Counted from the stretch's first letter, positions 18,841-27,975 are shown. The stretch: DNA of 64,000 bases from Halanaerobium kushneri (GCF_900156285.1 NZ_FTNC01000006.1:62001-126000), one strand, 5' to 3'. Program-made: numbers and translations. Notes: generated by a model not told the origin, from the letters alone.

Positions 18841-19503
18841 TTAATATTTTGCCAGCATTTCTTTTGTTCCCTGAAGAATCAGAATACCAATAATCCCAAT
18901 AAATCCAGCTGGCAGACCAATACCTGTAACAAATAAAATTACACTAATTAAGAAAATTGCTAGAAACCAGAGCAGTGAAAATATAATGTTATCCAGACTG
19001 AGAATTACTGCATTTTTAAAAATGTCCTTTAATGGTCTCTCACCCTGAATAATTAAAAGTCCCCATAAATAAGCCTGATAAATTGAAAAATAGATCAATA
19101 AATAGGCAAATAAAAAAGCAAAAGCCAAAAGCCATATATTTTCCTGTCCTTTTAACAAAAAGAAGCGTAGATCAACCACAAAAATTATATATAAAATAAC
19201 CGAGATTAAAAAAACTAAAAATCCACGCCAAAAATTATTTTTAAAATATGAAAAAAGTGCTTTAAGAGCAATACTTCCCTCTTCTAAAATCTGACTGGTC
19301 CCATAAAGTGAAGTCAAAAATACTGGTCCCAAAAAAACTAAGGGTAACAAAAGTATTAAATACCAGCCACTGGTCAGCCCAATAAAAACAGCAAATAAAA
19401 GTACTGAACTTATTACAAACCAGGCTACACTAAGCAAAACCAGTTTAAATAAGTCTTCATAAAAATCTTTAAATGTTGATTTTAAAATCGAAAAAATTTC
19501 CAA
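18841..19503 (-). CDS. DUF624/YesL-like integral membrane protein
   Basis: 220 residues from a TTG at 19503 placed 5 bases after GGAGGG. A longer in-frame TTG at 19524 would put that ribosome site inside the gene. Five to six strongly hydrophobic helices are visible (about 18-50, 55-72, 95-118, 122-145, 180-215). The opening EIFSILKSTFKDFYEDLFKL resembles the DUF624/YesL family, often found with sugar-uptake genes in Firmicutes. Function is unknown. First gene of the presumed glkA-hprK transcription unit. Confidence 0.7.
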   Translation of the reverse strand: MEIFSILKSTFKDFYEDLFKLVLLSVAWFVISSVLLFAVFIGLTSGWYLILLLPLVFLGPVFLTSLYGTSQILEEGSIALKALFSYFKNNFWRGFLVFLISVILYIIFVVDLRFFLLKGQENIWLLAFAFLFAYLLIYFSIYQAYLWGLLIIQGERPLKDIFKNAVILSLDNIIFSLLWFLAIFLISVILFVTGIGLPAGFIGIIGILILQGTKEMLAKY

Positions 19504-19552
19504 ATAAATCCCTCCAAATTGCAACCAATATTAAAGTTAATCACTATCTTAA

Positions 19553-19558
19553 ATTATA
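19553..19558 (-). promoter_or_regulatory. Candidate extended -10 promoter ahead of the DUF624-glkA-hprK genes
   Basis: Minus strand TGTTATAAT, an extended -10 with TGn, about 50 bases ahead of the TTG start. No convincing -35 (ATGCAT at 17 bases). Confidence 0.45.
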
Positions 19559-19596
19559 ACATAAATAGTTGGAAAATGCATAATCTAAGGAGCAGC

Positions 19597-20415
19597 CTAA
19601 TTATTTAAATCAAGATCAAGTTTAAAATGCTGTTTTAAATAGCGAGCTATTCCCAACTCATCGTGATCTGGTGCAGTATCATCAGCATGTTCCTGCAATT
19701 CGGGATGTGCATTCTGCATAGCCACACCTTTACCTACCCATTCGATCATTTTAAGATCATTTAAACCATCTCCAAAAGCCATAATTTCTTCCTGTTTAAT
19801 ATTGAAATCTGCTGCCAGTTTCTTAACCGGAACTGCTTTAGACATATCTTTTTTTGTTATTTCAATAAAAGAGGGATAGGACGAAGAAAGTTCAATCTCT
19901 TCAGCAAAATTTTCATTTAAAAAATGATTAATCTCAACCTGCTTATCTTCATCCTCTTCGATTATTAACATTTTGGTAGGTTCAGCCTCAAGAAAATCAT
20001 CCAGACGACCAACAGCATTGGCTTTAATTCCAGAAATCTCTTCGTAACGATCTGTAAATTTATTTTCCTCTGCTACATAGAGCTTATCATCAATATATAG
20101 CTGCAGATGATAATTGTTTTCGACAACCATTTTTGTGATTTTTTTAGCAATTTCGAAAGGTATTGGGGCGTGGAAAATCTCTTTCTGGGTTGAAGGATCA
20201 ACCACCAGCGCACCATTATATGTAATTATAGGATCTACAATCTCCAGTTTATCAGTATGTGGTTTAGCAGAACAATACATTCTACCGGTTGCAACCAGAG
20301 TTCTAATCCCCTTATTTCTAATCATTTTAACTGCCTCAATTGTTTTATTATGCAGCTGATGATCAATATCCAGTAAAGTTCCATCCAGATCAAATACTAT
20401 CATTTTAATATCCAT
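19597..20415 (-). CDS. Cof-type HAD-IIB phosphatase
   Basis: 272 residues from ATG 20415 (AAAGGTGAT upstream). The 20-residue upstream extension reads through the glyA terminator and is rejected. HAD motif I FDLDGTLLDID (about 8-18), motif II ATGR (about 43), Cof-type cap domain (about 85-190), motif III lysine near KAVPVKKLAA, motif IV AFGDGLNDLKMI (about 219-230). These hydrolases dephosphorylate sugar phosphates, pyridoxal phosphate or flavin phosphates; specificity is not predictable. It stands alone between glyA and the DUF624 gene. Confidence 0.93.
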   Translation of the reverse strand: MDIKMIVFDLDGTLLDIDHQLHNKTIEAVKMIRNKGIRTLVATGRMYCSAKPHTDKLEIVDPIITYNGALVVDPSTQKEIFHAPIPFEIAKKITKMVVENNYHLQLYIDDKLYVAEENKFTDRYEEISGIKANAVGRLDDFLEAEPTKMLIIEEDEDKQVEINHFLNENFAEEIELSSSYPSFIEITKKDMSKAVPVKKLAADFNIKQEEIMAFGDGLNDLKMIEWVGKGVAMQNAHPELQEHADDTAPDHDELGIARYLKQHFKLDLDLNN

Positions 20416-20446
20416 AATATCACCTTTTCTTATATTCTTATATTCT

Positions 20447-20473
20447 AAAAAAATGACCGGGTTTCCCCGGCCC
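20447..20473 (-). terminator. Intrinsic terminator after glyA
   Basis: Minus strand GGCCGGG-GAAA-CCCGGTC stem with a GNRA tetraloop, followed by ATTTTTTT, about 25 bases past the glyA stop. Confidence 0.9.
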
Positions 20474-20497
20474 ATTAATTATTAGCTTATATATAAT

Positions 20498-21727
20498 CTA
20501 CTCCATAAACTGAGCAGAAAAAGCATGAACCTCTTTTTTCATTTCTTTTAATTTGTCTTCATTTTCAAGATTTTTTAAAGCATCAAAGATAAATTCTGCG
20601 ATTTTTTTCATATCTTTTTCTTTCATACCCCTGGTTGTAACTGCCGGGGTTCCAATTCTAATTCCACTGGTAACAAAAGGACTTTTGGTCTCAAATGGAA
20701 TTGTGTTTTTATTTACTGTAATTCCAACTTTATCTAAGGCTTCTTCTGCTTCTTTACCCGTGATTTCCATATTATTTAAATCAACCAGCATCATATGATT
20801 ATCTGTGCCGCCAGAAACCAGTCTCATTCCATAACCCTTTAATTCTTCTGCCAGTGTATGTGCATTATCTATAATTTGCTGCTGATATTCCATAAAATCA
20901 TCTGTCAGTGCTTCTTTAAAAGAAACGGCTTTAGCAGCAATAATATGCATCAGCGGACCTCCCTGCAGTCCAGGGAAAATTGCTTTATCAATATCTTTTG
21001 CATATTTTTCCTTGCAGAGAATCATACCACCCCTGGTTCCTCTTAAAGTTTTATGAGTAGTGGTTGTAACAAAGTCTGCAGTTTCTACTGGGTTGGGATG
21101 TAATCCAGCTGCTATTAAACCGGCAATATGGGCCATATCCACCATAAATAATGCGCCAACCGAATCGGCAATTTCTTTAAATGTTTTAAAGTTAATGACT
21201 CTGGGATAGGCACTGGCACCGGCTACAATTAAATCAGGTTGATGTTTTTCAGCAAGAGCTCTTACCTGATCATAATCAATAATTTCTTTTTCTCTGGTTA
21301 CACCATAGTGAATAAAATCATAATACTTACCTGACATATTAACAGGACTACCGTGGGTTAAATGGCCACCGTGAGTAAGATCCATTGCCAGTATTGTGCC
21401 ACCTTTTGGAACCTGAGAAAAATAAACTGCCTGATTTGCCTGTGAACCAGAATGAGGCTGTACATTAGCATGTTCAGCACCAAATAATTCTTTTGCTCTT
21501 TTTATCGCCAGTTCTTCTGCCTTATCAATTACCTCACAGCCACCATAATATCTTTTATGAGGATAACCTTCTGCATATTTGTTTGTTAAAACAGAACCAG
21601 CTGCCTCCATCACAGCAGAACTAACAAAATTCTCTGAAGCAATTAATTCAATATTTTGAGCCTGTCTCTTCTCTTCTTCTGAAATAATTTCTGCTATTTC
21701 CGGATCAATTTTCTTTAATTCCCGCAT
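20498..21727 (-). CDS. glyA: Serine hydroxymethyltransferase
   Basis: 409 residues. PLP enzyme converting serine and tetrahydrofolate to glycine and methylene-tetrahydrofolate. Motifs: [17 protein letters not shown], the [14 protein letters not shown] region, [29 protein letters not shown]-lysine signature [17 protein letters not shown] (Lys near 226), and [13 protein letters not shown]. The ribosome site GGAG sits 11 bases ahead of the ATG, slightly far. A clear terminator follows, so it is a single-gene unit. The 125-base leader contains a small hairpin (TTCTCTTTTAGAGAA) but no recognisable riboswitch. Confidence 0.99.
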   Translation of the reverse strand: MRELKKIDPEIAEIISEEEKRQAQNIELIASENFVSSAVMEAAGSVLTNKYAEGYPHKRYYGGCEVIDKAEELAIKRAKELFGAEHANVQPHSGSQANQAVYFSQVPKGGTILAMDLTHGGHLTHGSPVNMSGKYYDFIHYGVTREKEIIDYDQVRALAEKHQPDLIVAGASAYPRVINFKTFKEIADSVGALFMVDMAHIAGLIAAGLHPNPVETADFVTTTTHKTLRGTRGGMILCKEKYAKDIDKAIFPGLQGGPLMHIIAAKAVSFKEALTDDFMEYQQQIIDNAHTLAEELKGYGMRLVSGGTDNHMMLVDLNNMEITGKEAEEALDKVGITVNKNTIPFETKSPFVTSGIRIGTPAVTTRGMKEKDMKKIAEFIFDALKNLENEDKLKEMKKEVHAFSAQFME

Positions 21728-21855
21728 CCAAAGCTCATCTCCTTAATTTAATAGTTATAATCTACCTTTATGTATATTTCTCTAAAAGAGAATTAAATCC
21801 TGCTTAATTTCTAGCTTCTTTTTTAAATAAAATTAAAATTTTGATTTTTTAAAAT

Positions 21856-21888
21856 GAAAAAGACCGGAGAATCCCCCCGGTTTTTTCA
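21856..21888 (-). terminator. Intrinsic terminator after the ferredoxin gene
   Basis: Minus strand stem around ACCGG/CCGGT extended by A-T pairs, 9-base loop, then CTTTTT; 14 bases after the ferredoxin stop. T-runs on both sides make it potentially bidirectional, but no plus-strand gene arrives here. Confidence 0.85.
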
Positions 21889-21901
21889 AAAATTTATAAA
21901 C

Positions 21902-22072
21902 TTATGCCTGGCTGATAACATCTACTGGACAAACAGATACACAGGCTGCACAGTCGATGCATTCGTCAGCATCAATTTCATATTTTGTATCACCTTCACT
22001 GATACATTCTACAGGGCATTCTGGTGCACAGGCACCACACATAATACAACCATCTGCAATTACATGAGCCAT
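21902..22072 (-). CDS. 2[4Fe-4S] ferredoxin
   Basis: 56 residues, found by direct translation. Two classical cluster motifs CxxCxxCxxxCP: Cys9, 12, 15, 19 and Cys38, 41, 44, 48, each followed by proline. This is a clostridial-type low-potential electron carrier serving pyruvate:ferredoxin oxidoreductase, hydrogenase and similar enzymes, and fits a fermentative anaerobe. The start follows AGGAGGTGA. It has its own near-consensus promoter and terminator, so it is a single-gene transcript. One extra cysteine (Cys23) lies between the motifs. Confidence 0.96.
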   Translation of the reverse strand: MAHVIADGCIMCGACAPECPVECISEGDTKYEIDADECIDCAACVSVCPVDVISQA

Positions 22073-22134
22073 TTAAACATTCACCTCCTGCTATTCAACT
22101 TTATTAAAATTATTTGTAAAAAGTTCACAAAACT

Positions 22135-22163
22135 ATTATACCCAGCCAGTTGCTAAATGTCAA
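22135..22163 (-). promoter_or_regulatory. Consensus sigma-A promoter of the ferredoxin gene
   Basis: Minus strand TTGACA (22158-22163), 17-base spacer, TATAAT (22135-22140). A perfect consensus, consistent with strong constitutive expression; about 60 bases of leader follow. Confidence 0.9.
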
Positions 22164-22221
22164 CTACTTTACACTTCTGAAAATTCTTTTATCAATAATT
22201 TTTCTTGATTAAATACTATGA

Positions 22222-22264
22222 GGCTAAAATTACTCCATTTAGGCAGAAATTTTAGCCTTTTTTT
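22222..22264 (+). terminator. Plus-strand intrinsic terminator without an upstream plus-strand gene
   Basis: Ten-pair stem GGCTAAAATT/AATTTTAGCC with a 16-base loop, followed on the plus strand by seven T. On the minus strand there is no T-run. It could end an antisense transcript or be a relic. The 22073-22295 gap otherwise holds the ferredoxin promoter. Confidence 0.6.
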
Positions 22265-22295
22265 AACTATAGGGAATTAAAACTTAACTTTTTAA

Positions 22296-23681
22296 TTAAA
22301 AACTATAATGTAAAGAAATTGAACTGAAATCATTATCATCAAACTGACCAAAATCAGTATTTTGATCTCCATTAAATATTTTATGAGAAAATTTCATTAC
22401 CAAATCCTGTTTTAACTCATATTCTACTGCATTTTCCAGAGAATAATCATGATCACTTAAGTTATAAACCCAGGTGATTTGAGGTATTATTTTTTCATTT
22501 TGATAGCTGTCTTCCAGTTTAACTACAGCTCTATTTGTCAAATAATCTCCATCTTGATTATACTGTAAATCTGCAGCATTATTGGCCTCAATCTGGCTGT
22601 CATCTAAAATTTTCTCACCTGTAAATTGAATATTTAGATTTAAATTACTGATTGGTAGATCTCTGTCTCCACCAATAACCCAGGCAACTTTATTATTTCT
22701 AATTGTTGGATCATTACCTGAACTGTCATCTGTATTATAATATGCCAGTTCAAAGCGACTATTAATACTGGCAATCACTCGGGCCATTTCAAAACCAAAA
22801 ACATCAACCTGATCATAGTGAAGATCAGCAGCATCCAGTAGCTGACTAAATATATCTCTATTTTGCGCCGGGTTATTTGTAAATGGATTTGAACCTGTAT
22901 TAAATGCCGCAGGATCATAACTTGGTTCTCTTAAATATCCGTGGTAGTAGCTGAAGCCATAATCTGTACCACCTCTGGTATCAGTAAAGCGCAGACCAAA
23001 CTGCTGCTCTTCCTCTTTAACTGCAGCTTCTACCTGCCTAATAATTTCTGTTTCACTGTAGTTAGTAGCTGACTTAAGTGCAGAGATTGAAATCTTATCA
23101 GCAAAAGGATTGATTATCCAGTTGCCGAGTGGACTATCAGGATCTTCTGCCAGCCGGTGCCCCTCAAAATCTGGCGTGTAGATAAACTCAAGATTGGCAT
23201 TGCCATTTCTAAAATATCTATCAATTTTAATCATTTCTTCCCCAATCTGACGATCTTTATAATCAGGGTTATAAAAATCACTTAAGTCTTCCGGATTTAT
23301 ATTATCTAAAACATGAAGTTGATCTCCTTTGCCCCAGATTACTCTGTGTTTTCCCAGCAATAAACTGTATTTATTGCCAAAATACTGATAGTTTAATTCG
23401 TTAAATTCAATTTCTTTAGCAGCCCCAATCTGAAAATCAGTTATAAGTTGAAAACTGTGTTTATTGCCAGGATAACTTATATCAAGGTTACCACTTAAAT
23501 TTCTTTCTAAATCTCCATCATCAAAAACTCTAATTTCAGGTTTTAGATCACCAATAATTGTTGTTGCTGTCTCTTTTTGTTCAGCGTAAAAACTACCATC
23601 ATCAAAGGCAATTACTGCTGTTGAGGAAAGAACGATAATTATTAATAAAATAAATGTAATCTTTTTAATATTTGTTAACAT
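22296..23681 (-). CDS. Predicted outer-membrane beta-barrel protein (DUF1302-like)
   Basis: 461 residues. Signal peptide at 1-25 (hydrophobic IKKITFILLIIIVLSS, then AVIAFDDG). The rest is beta-rich with alternating aromatic strands (YSLLLGKHRVIWGKGDQLHVLDNINP, FGLRFTDTRGGTDYGFSYYHG), ending in a terminal Phe strand (SSISLHYSF) typical of outer-membrane barrels. The RVIWGKGD and NPEDLSDF segments resemble DUF1302-type porins, which travel with MMPL exporters and LolA-like proteins in Gram-negatives. It is the last gene of the marR-MMPL-lolA-like-barrel cassette. A likely channel or lipid-acceptor; function is not established. Confidence 0.7.
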   Translation of the reverse strand: MLTNIKKITFILLIIIVLSSTAVIAFDDGSFYAEQKETATTIIGDLKPEIRVFDDGDLERNLSGNLDISYPGNKHSFQLITDFQIGAAKEIEFNELNYQYFGNKYSLLLGKHRVIWGKGDQLHVLDNINPEDLSDFYNPDYKDRQIGEEMIKIDRYFRNGNANLEFIYTPDFEGHRLAEDPDSPLGNWIINPFADKISISALKSATNYSETEIIRQVEAAVKEEEQQFGLRFTDTRGGTDYGFSYYHGYLREPSYDPAAFNTGSNPFTNNPAQNRDIFSQLLDAADLHYDQVDVFGFEMARVIASINSRFELAYYNTDDSSGNDPTIRNNKVAWVIGGDRDLPISNLNLNIQFTGEKILDDSQIEANNAADLQYNQDGDYLTNRAVVKLEDSYQNEKIIPQITWVYNLSDHDYSLENAVEYELKQDLVMKFSHKIFNGDQNTDFGQFDDNDFSSISLHYSF

Positions 23682-23730
23682 AATTTCACCTCTGTATCCA
23701 ATTAAGTTTATTGTAAAAAATACTGATTAA

Positions 23731-23795
23731 TTAAAACTTTCCTCACCTCCCTCCCCCGGAAAATGTAGTTAGTAAAACAAAGGTGAGGAAAAGTT
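23731..23795 (-). terminator. Long hairpin between LolA-like and barrel genes
   Basis: Arms 23735-23748 and 23781-23795 form a 14-pair stem (AACTTTTCCTCACCT with AGGTGAGGAAAGTT, one bulge), then TTTTAATT on the minus strand. It looks like a leaky terminator or mRNA-stabilising hairpin separating the barrel gene from the transporter genes. Confidence 0.55.
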
Positions 23796-23822
23796 AAAAT
23801 ATAAAGGAAAAATCATTCCTTT

Positions 23823-24638
23823 TTATCTGCCAGTTTTTAAGAACTGCTGAGTAAACATGCTGTCAGCTATATCTTTGTTATATTCTAAGAGATAATTATT
23901 ATTTCTACTTTTAATATACAATCTTGTGCTGTGACCACTCTCTAAATTTTCCATTGTGGTTGAAAAAATAGACCAGATACCATTCACTTTTTCTATATTT
24001 TGTTCAACTGTCATTCTTTTAAACAGTTCTCCAGTCTTTTTATCATACATTTCTACCTTGACCGGGATAAAATGTTTTTTTGTAATCCAGGAAACTGTTT
24101 TTTTATACTGTTCATCTTCAGGGTTTTTAGGAGTTGCTTCAACAACATAAGTCTCGTAATCTCCCAATACTTCCTCCTTGAGAATTTTATAAGTAAAATT
24201 ATCAATCTCTCTGGATTTCATATCATCATAGCTGAAATCTGACCCCATAAAGGAATCTCCACCCTGAGAAGCTGAAATACGTCTTACTCTACCCAGAGCC
24301 GGTAAATAAATCCACTGATCATCGTCAGCTTCCGTGTTCTGCACCTGTAAAAAACGAGTGTTTTTGACAGAGGAAGGCTCATGAAAAACCATTACTGTTT
24401 TATCAAGATCATCAGCTGGATTACCATATTTTTCTGACCAGACTTCAATTACTCGGGGACTAACTTCACCATTTTTATCAATTAGATCCATTCCCATTAG
24501 TGCATGTCTGCTCTCACCTGTATTCCTTTGATCAACTTTTTCCATTACCTCTCTACCGCTCATTGCCATCACACTACCACTTATAATAAATACAAGCAGA
24601 ATAGTTGTTATTAAAATATTACTTTTTAATTTTTTCAT
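23823..24638 (-). CDS. LolA-like outer membrane lipoprotein-sorting protein
   Basis: 271 residues. Signal peptide 1-26 (MKKLKSNILITTILLVF, GSVMA). The mature part is a LolA/LppX-like half-barrel: REVMEKVDQRNTG, MGMDLIDKNGEVSPRVIEVW, DQWIYLPALGRVRRISASQGGDSFMGSDF, WITKKHFIPVKVEMYDK. The PALGRVRRI and FMGSDFSYDD segments are characteristic of the LolA-like group partnered with MMPL transporters. Likely role: carry a hydrophobic molecule across the periplasm between transporter and outer membrane. AAGGAGG ribosome site, 30 bases after the transporter stop. Confidence 0.88.
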   Translation of the reverse strand: MKKLKSNILITTILLVFIISGSVMAMSGREVMEKVDQRNTGESRHALMGMDLIDKNGEVSPRVIEVWSEKYGNPADDLDKTVMVFHEPSSVKNTRFLQVQNTEADDDQWIYLPALGRVRRISASQGGDSFMGSDFSYDDMKSREIDNFTYKILKEEVLGDYETYVVEATPKNPEDEQYKKTVSWITKKHFIPVKVEMYDKKTGELFKRMTVEQNIEKVNGIWSIFSTTMENLESGHSTRLYIKSRNNNYLLEYNKDIADSMFTQQFLKTGR

Positions 24639-24668
24639 TTTTAATTCCTCCTTTGATTTTGCTTTGGC

Positions 24669-27419
24669 TTATAATTTTTTTGAAATAAACTTGGGTTTAA
24701 ATATTTTTAATATCAATGGTAAAATAGTCATAGAAGCCAGTGATGAAGTAAACATAGTCACTGCAATTAATAATCCTAAATATACCAGAGGATAGAAATT
24801 GGAAAATAATAAGACTAAAAATCCAGCAGCAACTGATAAAGCATTAAAGATTATTGCCTTACCGGTACTGATAAGTGTGTTTCTAGTTACCTGATGTAAA
24901 TCATCAGTTTTTAATCTATTTTCGTGATATTTATCCAGAAAATGAATAGTGTAATCTACTCCAATACCTATAGCCACAGAAGCAACCATTGCTGTACCGA
25001 TATCTAATTTTATACCTGTATATCCCATCAAAGCAAAGTTAATTAACAGAGAAAATGCCAGCGGTATAACACCATAAATACCTGCAATTATGGATCTATA
25101 AGCAAGAGCAACAATTATAAAGACAATTATAAAGGAAACTATTATACTATTTATCTGACTTCCTATAATTAACTCATTTGCTGCCAGAGACATATTAGCA
25201 TGCCCGGCTACTGAAAGATTATAGTTTTCTGGAAAGTTTTCCTTACCATAATCTAAAATATCCTGTTTTATTCTAGCAGTAACAATATTACTGGGATTAT
25301 TTAATTGAATCAGCATTCTAGCCTTATCAGGTTCCAGCTGATCATTAATCATATCATCCAGACTACCTGAATATAAAAGCAAATACTGAGAAACAAGATT
25401 TTTTAAACCCTGCCTGTTCTGAACCGGATATTTGCTTAAATCATAGGGTATTTCATTATATTTGGCCCCCTTATAATTTAATTTCTTATTTATTAGACCA
25501 ACAAATTCTTCTGAACTTAGATTAAGACTATCAGCTTCCGCTAAAGCATTGTTTAAAAGTGAGACTAATTCATACTCACTTAAATTATTTTTTGTATCAG
25601 GACCTTTATTTTCAATCACAGCCTCAGAATTATTCTGTTCTGACTGTTTACTCTGATCCTCTTTGTAAAAACTCGAGCTGCTAGTTTCAGAACTGTTTTC
25701 TGACTCACTGTAGAAGCTTGAAGTACCAGCTGAGCTTTCTTTTTCTGAGTTGCTGTAAAAGCTTGAAATGCCAGACTCAGCATTATTATCAGATCCCTTA
25801 TAAAAACTGGAACTTTCTCCATCAGAATTTTGTTGATCCTGCTTTTCTGTGCCAGCAGCTTCCTGATTATTCTCAGCTGCAGTTGAAGGATAATGCATAA
25901 CCCTGTTCATTCTTTTAATAAAAGTACTAATTGAAGAAGCTTTACCAACTTCCTGATTATTTGCCATTAAATAATTCTGCATTTCTTCCATCGATTTTAA
26001 AATTTCAGGATTAGTTAAACTACCTTTTTCATTTCCTTCCACCAGAACAGTTAAAATTGATGAGCCAGCAAAATTATTATTAATAAATTTATCTGCCTGA
26101 CGAATTTCTGTATTTTCTTTAAACATATTAATTAAAGGGCTATCAATAATTATTTTATCCATTCCAACCAGTGAAACAATAACTATCAGAAAAATTATTA
26201 GAAGTAAACTGATACTTTTTTGTGAATAAAAATTATGCAGTTTTATAATTAGCTTTTCAAAGTGTTTTACCTCAGAATAATTTCTATCATTAGAATTATT
26301 ATTCCTTCTGTTAATAACCAGCAATAAAGCCGGAATCATTAAAATTGCTATTATAAAAGCTACTAAAATACCAAGAGCAGTAAATAAACCAAAATTCTTA
26401 ATTGGAACTATCTTACTTGTAGCCAGCGAACCAAAACCGGCTACAGTTGTTAAACCTGCAAGTAAAACAGGTTTTCCCATACTGTCTACAGTCTTCATCA
26501 CAATTTCCTGGCGCCTTTGAAGACTTATTTTTCCTTTTTCCGCTGCAAGATAATCATAATAATGACTCAAAATATGAATACCATAGGCACTGCCAACCGC
26601 CAGCAGCAAAACCGGTATGACAGTAGAAACAAGTGTCATTTTAATTCCCAGCATTGCCATTAATCCTACTGACCAGATCGTACTAATACTAACTGTCAGC
26701 ATTATTAAGATAACAGGTAAAATTTTTCTAAAAAACAAAAATAAAGCAAGAAATAATATTAAGATTATAAAAGGGATCAAATATTTAACGTCTTCAATCA
26801 TCTTATCGCCGAGAAGTACATTAATTGCAGATGTGCCAGCAATATAGGTTGTTAAATTTTCCTGCTCATATTTATTAGTAATTTCTTTTATATCATAATA
26901 AAGATTATCTTCCTGTTCAGCAGAAATACCATCTTTTAAACTAACTAATAGCTGTGTTGCTTTAAAATTATTAGAATAAAGATTATTTTTATAAAAATCC
27001 CAGGATAATAATCTTGATTTAAAATCTGTTATTTCAGATTCACTCTCCGGGATTTCTTTTACCAGCTCTTCAACAACCATCCCTTCAGAAGTTCCCTCTA
27101 TATAGTCAGAATTACTAAAAGATGTAACTTCATCGACATTTTTAATCGCTTCTAATTCTTCAGTCATTTGATCAATCAGTTTGATATTTTTTGAAGTAAA
27201 GATATTTCCATTTCTAACTTTTACAGCCACTATCATATTTTCACTTGATCCAAAAATATCTTCCATTTTATTATTTACAATAACCGACTTATTACTATCC
27301 GGTAAAAAAGTCATAATATCATTATCAATTTCAATCTTCGGCAGCTGAAAAGCAAAAAATAAAGTTATTATTGCAATTATAGTAATTATTAGTCTGTCGT
27401 GTTTTAATATTTTTTTCAT
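24669..27419 (-). CDS. MMPL/RND superfamily exporter with a 15-residue tandem repeat insert
   Basis: 916 residues, two homologous halves. First membrane helix at about 8-24, then a large periplasmic domain. A bundle of helices about 210-370 carries VLLLAVGSAYGIHILSHYYDYL, and a helix near 400 precedes the second periplasmic domain (about 430-730). The second bundle runs 745-905 with MVASVAIGIGVDYTIHFLDKYHEN. These twin SSD-like bundles and the conserved Gly/Asp-Tyr segments mark MMPL lipid exporters. The second periplasmic loop holds a Ser/Glu-rich insert in which SSFY recurs every 15 residues four times (Phe at about 538, 553, 568, 583). Directly downstream of marR. Substrate unknown, probably a lipid. 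Confidence 0.9.
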   Translation of the reverse strand: MKKILKHDRLIITIIAIITLFFAFQLPKIEIDNDIMTFLPDSNKSVIVNNKMEDIFGSSENMIVAVKVRNGNIFTSKNIKLIDQMTEELEAIKNVDEVTSFSNSDYIEGTSEGMVVEELVKEIPESESEITDFKSRLLSWDFYKNNLYSNNFKATQLLVSLKDGISAEQEDNLYYDIKEITNKYEQENLTTYIAGTSAINVLLGDKMIEDVKYLIPFIILILFLALFLFFRKILPVILIMLTVSISTIWSVGLMAMLGIKMTLVSTVIPVLLLAVGSAYGIHILSHYYDYLAAEKGKISLQRRQEIVMKTVDSMGKPVLLAGLTTVAGFGSLATSKIVPIKNFGLFTALGILVAFIIAILMIPALLLVINRRNNNSNDRNYSEVKHFEKLIIKLHNFYSQKSISLLLIIFLIVIVSLVGMDKIIIDSPLINMFKENTEIRQADKFINNNFAGSSILTVLVEGNEKGSLTNPEILKSMEEMQNYLMANNQEVGKASSISTFIKRMNRVMHYPSTAAENNQEAAGTEKQDQQNSDGESSSFYKGSDNNAESGISSFYSNSEKESSAGTSSFYSESENSSETSSSSFYKEDQSKQSEQNNSEAVIENKGPDTKNNLSEYELVSLLNNALAEADSLNLSSEEFVGLINKKLNYKGAKYNEIPYDLSKYPVQNRQGLKNLVSQYLLLYSGSLDDMINDQLEPDKARMLIQLNNPSNIVTARIKQDILDYGKENFPENYNLSVAGHANMSLAANELIIGSQINSIIVSFIIVFIIVALAYRSIIAGIYGVIPLAFSLLINFALMGYTGIKLDIGTAMVASVAIGIGVDYTIHFLDKYHENRLKTDDLHQVTRNTLISTGKAIIFNALSVAAGFLVLLFSNFYPLVYLGLLIAVTMFTSSLASMTILPLILKIFKPKFISKKL

Positions 27420-27463
27420 TATTTGGCCTCCTGTGCAAAAACAAAAATTATAAATGACAAAAA

Positions 27464-27898
27464 TTAATTATCTCTATTTTTAACTATATAATACATTTTT
27501 TCTATATTATCTAAAACTCTTTTTGCCTCTCTTTCTCCAATTTCATCAATGAAAATTTGGAACCACTGCTGATAAATTCTATTTATTTCTTCCTGGACTG
27601 CATTAGCTTTTTCAGTTAAGTAGATTAAATTTACTCGACCATCCTCAGGCGAACTTTTCTTTTTTAAATATTTCTTATCAATCAGCGAATTAATAGCCCG
27701 AGAAATAGTAGCTTTATCTACAGCTAAATTATCCTTTAATTTACTCTGATTAATTCCATCACCATCCTTATATAAGTAAACCAGTAAATTCGCTTCACTA
27801 TAATTTAATTTGTAATCTTCCAATAAATTATCTACATATTGATCATGATCTTTATATAATTTTGCTATCCATTTTCCGATTGGAGCATCTATCTTCAT
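27464..27898 (-). CDS. MarR-family transcriptional regulator
   Basis: 144 residues. Winged helix-turn-helix about 45-100: YSEANLLVYLYKDGDGINQSKL, then VDKATISRAINSLIDKKYL and a wing SSPEDGRVNLIYLTEKA. MarR proteins are dimeric repressors released by ligands or oxidation. First gene of the cassette with the MMPL exporter, LolA-like and barrel genes, so the probable local regulator. Two copies of TAGTTGN6CAACTA flank its own -10 box, which implies autorepression. AGAGGTGA ribosome site. Confidence 0.94.
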   Translation of the reverse strand: MKIDAPIGKWIAKLYKDHDQYVDNLLEDYKLNYSEANLLVYLYKDGDGINQSKLKDNLAVDKATISRAINSLIDKKYLKKKSSPEDGRVNLIYLTEKANAVQEEINRIYQQWFQIFIDEIGEREAKRVLDNIEKMYYIVKNRDN

Positions 27899-27918
27899 TT
27901 TCTCACCTCTTTTAAATT

Positions 27919-27936
27919 TAGTTGCGCTCTCAACTA
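27919..27936 (-). promoter_or_regulatory. MarR operator candidate, proximal copy
   Basis: Perfect inverted repeat TAGTTG-N6-CAACTA downstream of the -10 box. The same arms recur at 27961-27978; centre-to-centre distance 42 bases, about four helical turns. Confidence 0.75.
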
Positions 27937-27946
27937 TCTTGCTAAA

Positions 27947-27975
27947 ATTATAACAGAAATTAGTTGAGTATGCAA
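27947..27975 (-). promoter_or_regulatory. Promoter of the marR-MMPL operon
   Basis: Minus strand -35 TTGCAT (27970-27975, inside the distal operator), 17-base spacer, -10 TATAAT (27947-27952). Confidence 0.8.

Noticed and set aside
21728-21852. Possible glycine riboswitch or T-box ahead of glyA
   Set aside because: Only a short TTCTCTTTTAGAGAA hairpin is present; no T-box sequence (TGGNACCGCG type) or glycine-aptamer core is visible.
21854-22156. 100-codon plus-strand open frame across the ferredoxin gene
   Set aside because: The minus strand encodes a complete two-cluster ferredoxin with promoter and terminator; the plus frame starts inside the terminator hairpin.
25660-25815. SSFY repeat region as a frameshift or sequencing artefact
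   Set aside because: The frame stays open through the region, the period is exactly 15 residues and both transporter halves are intact.
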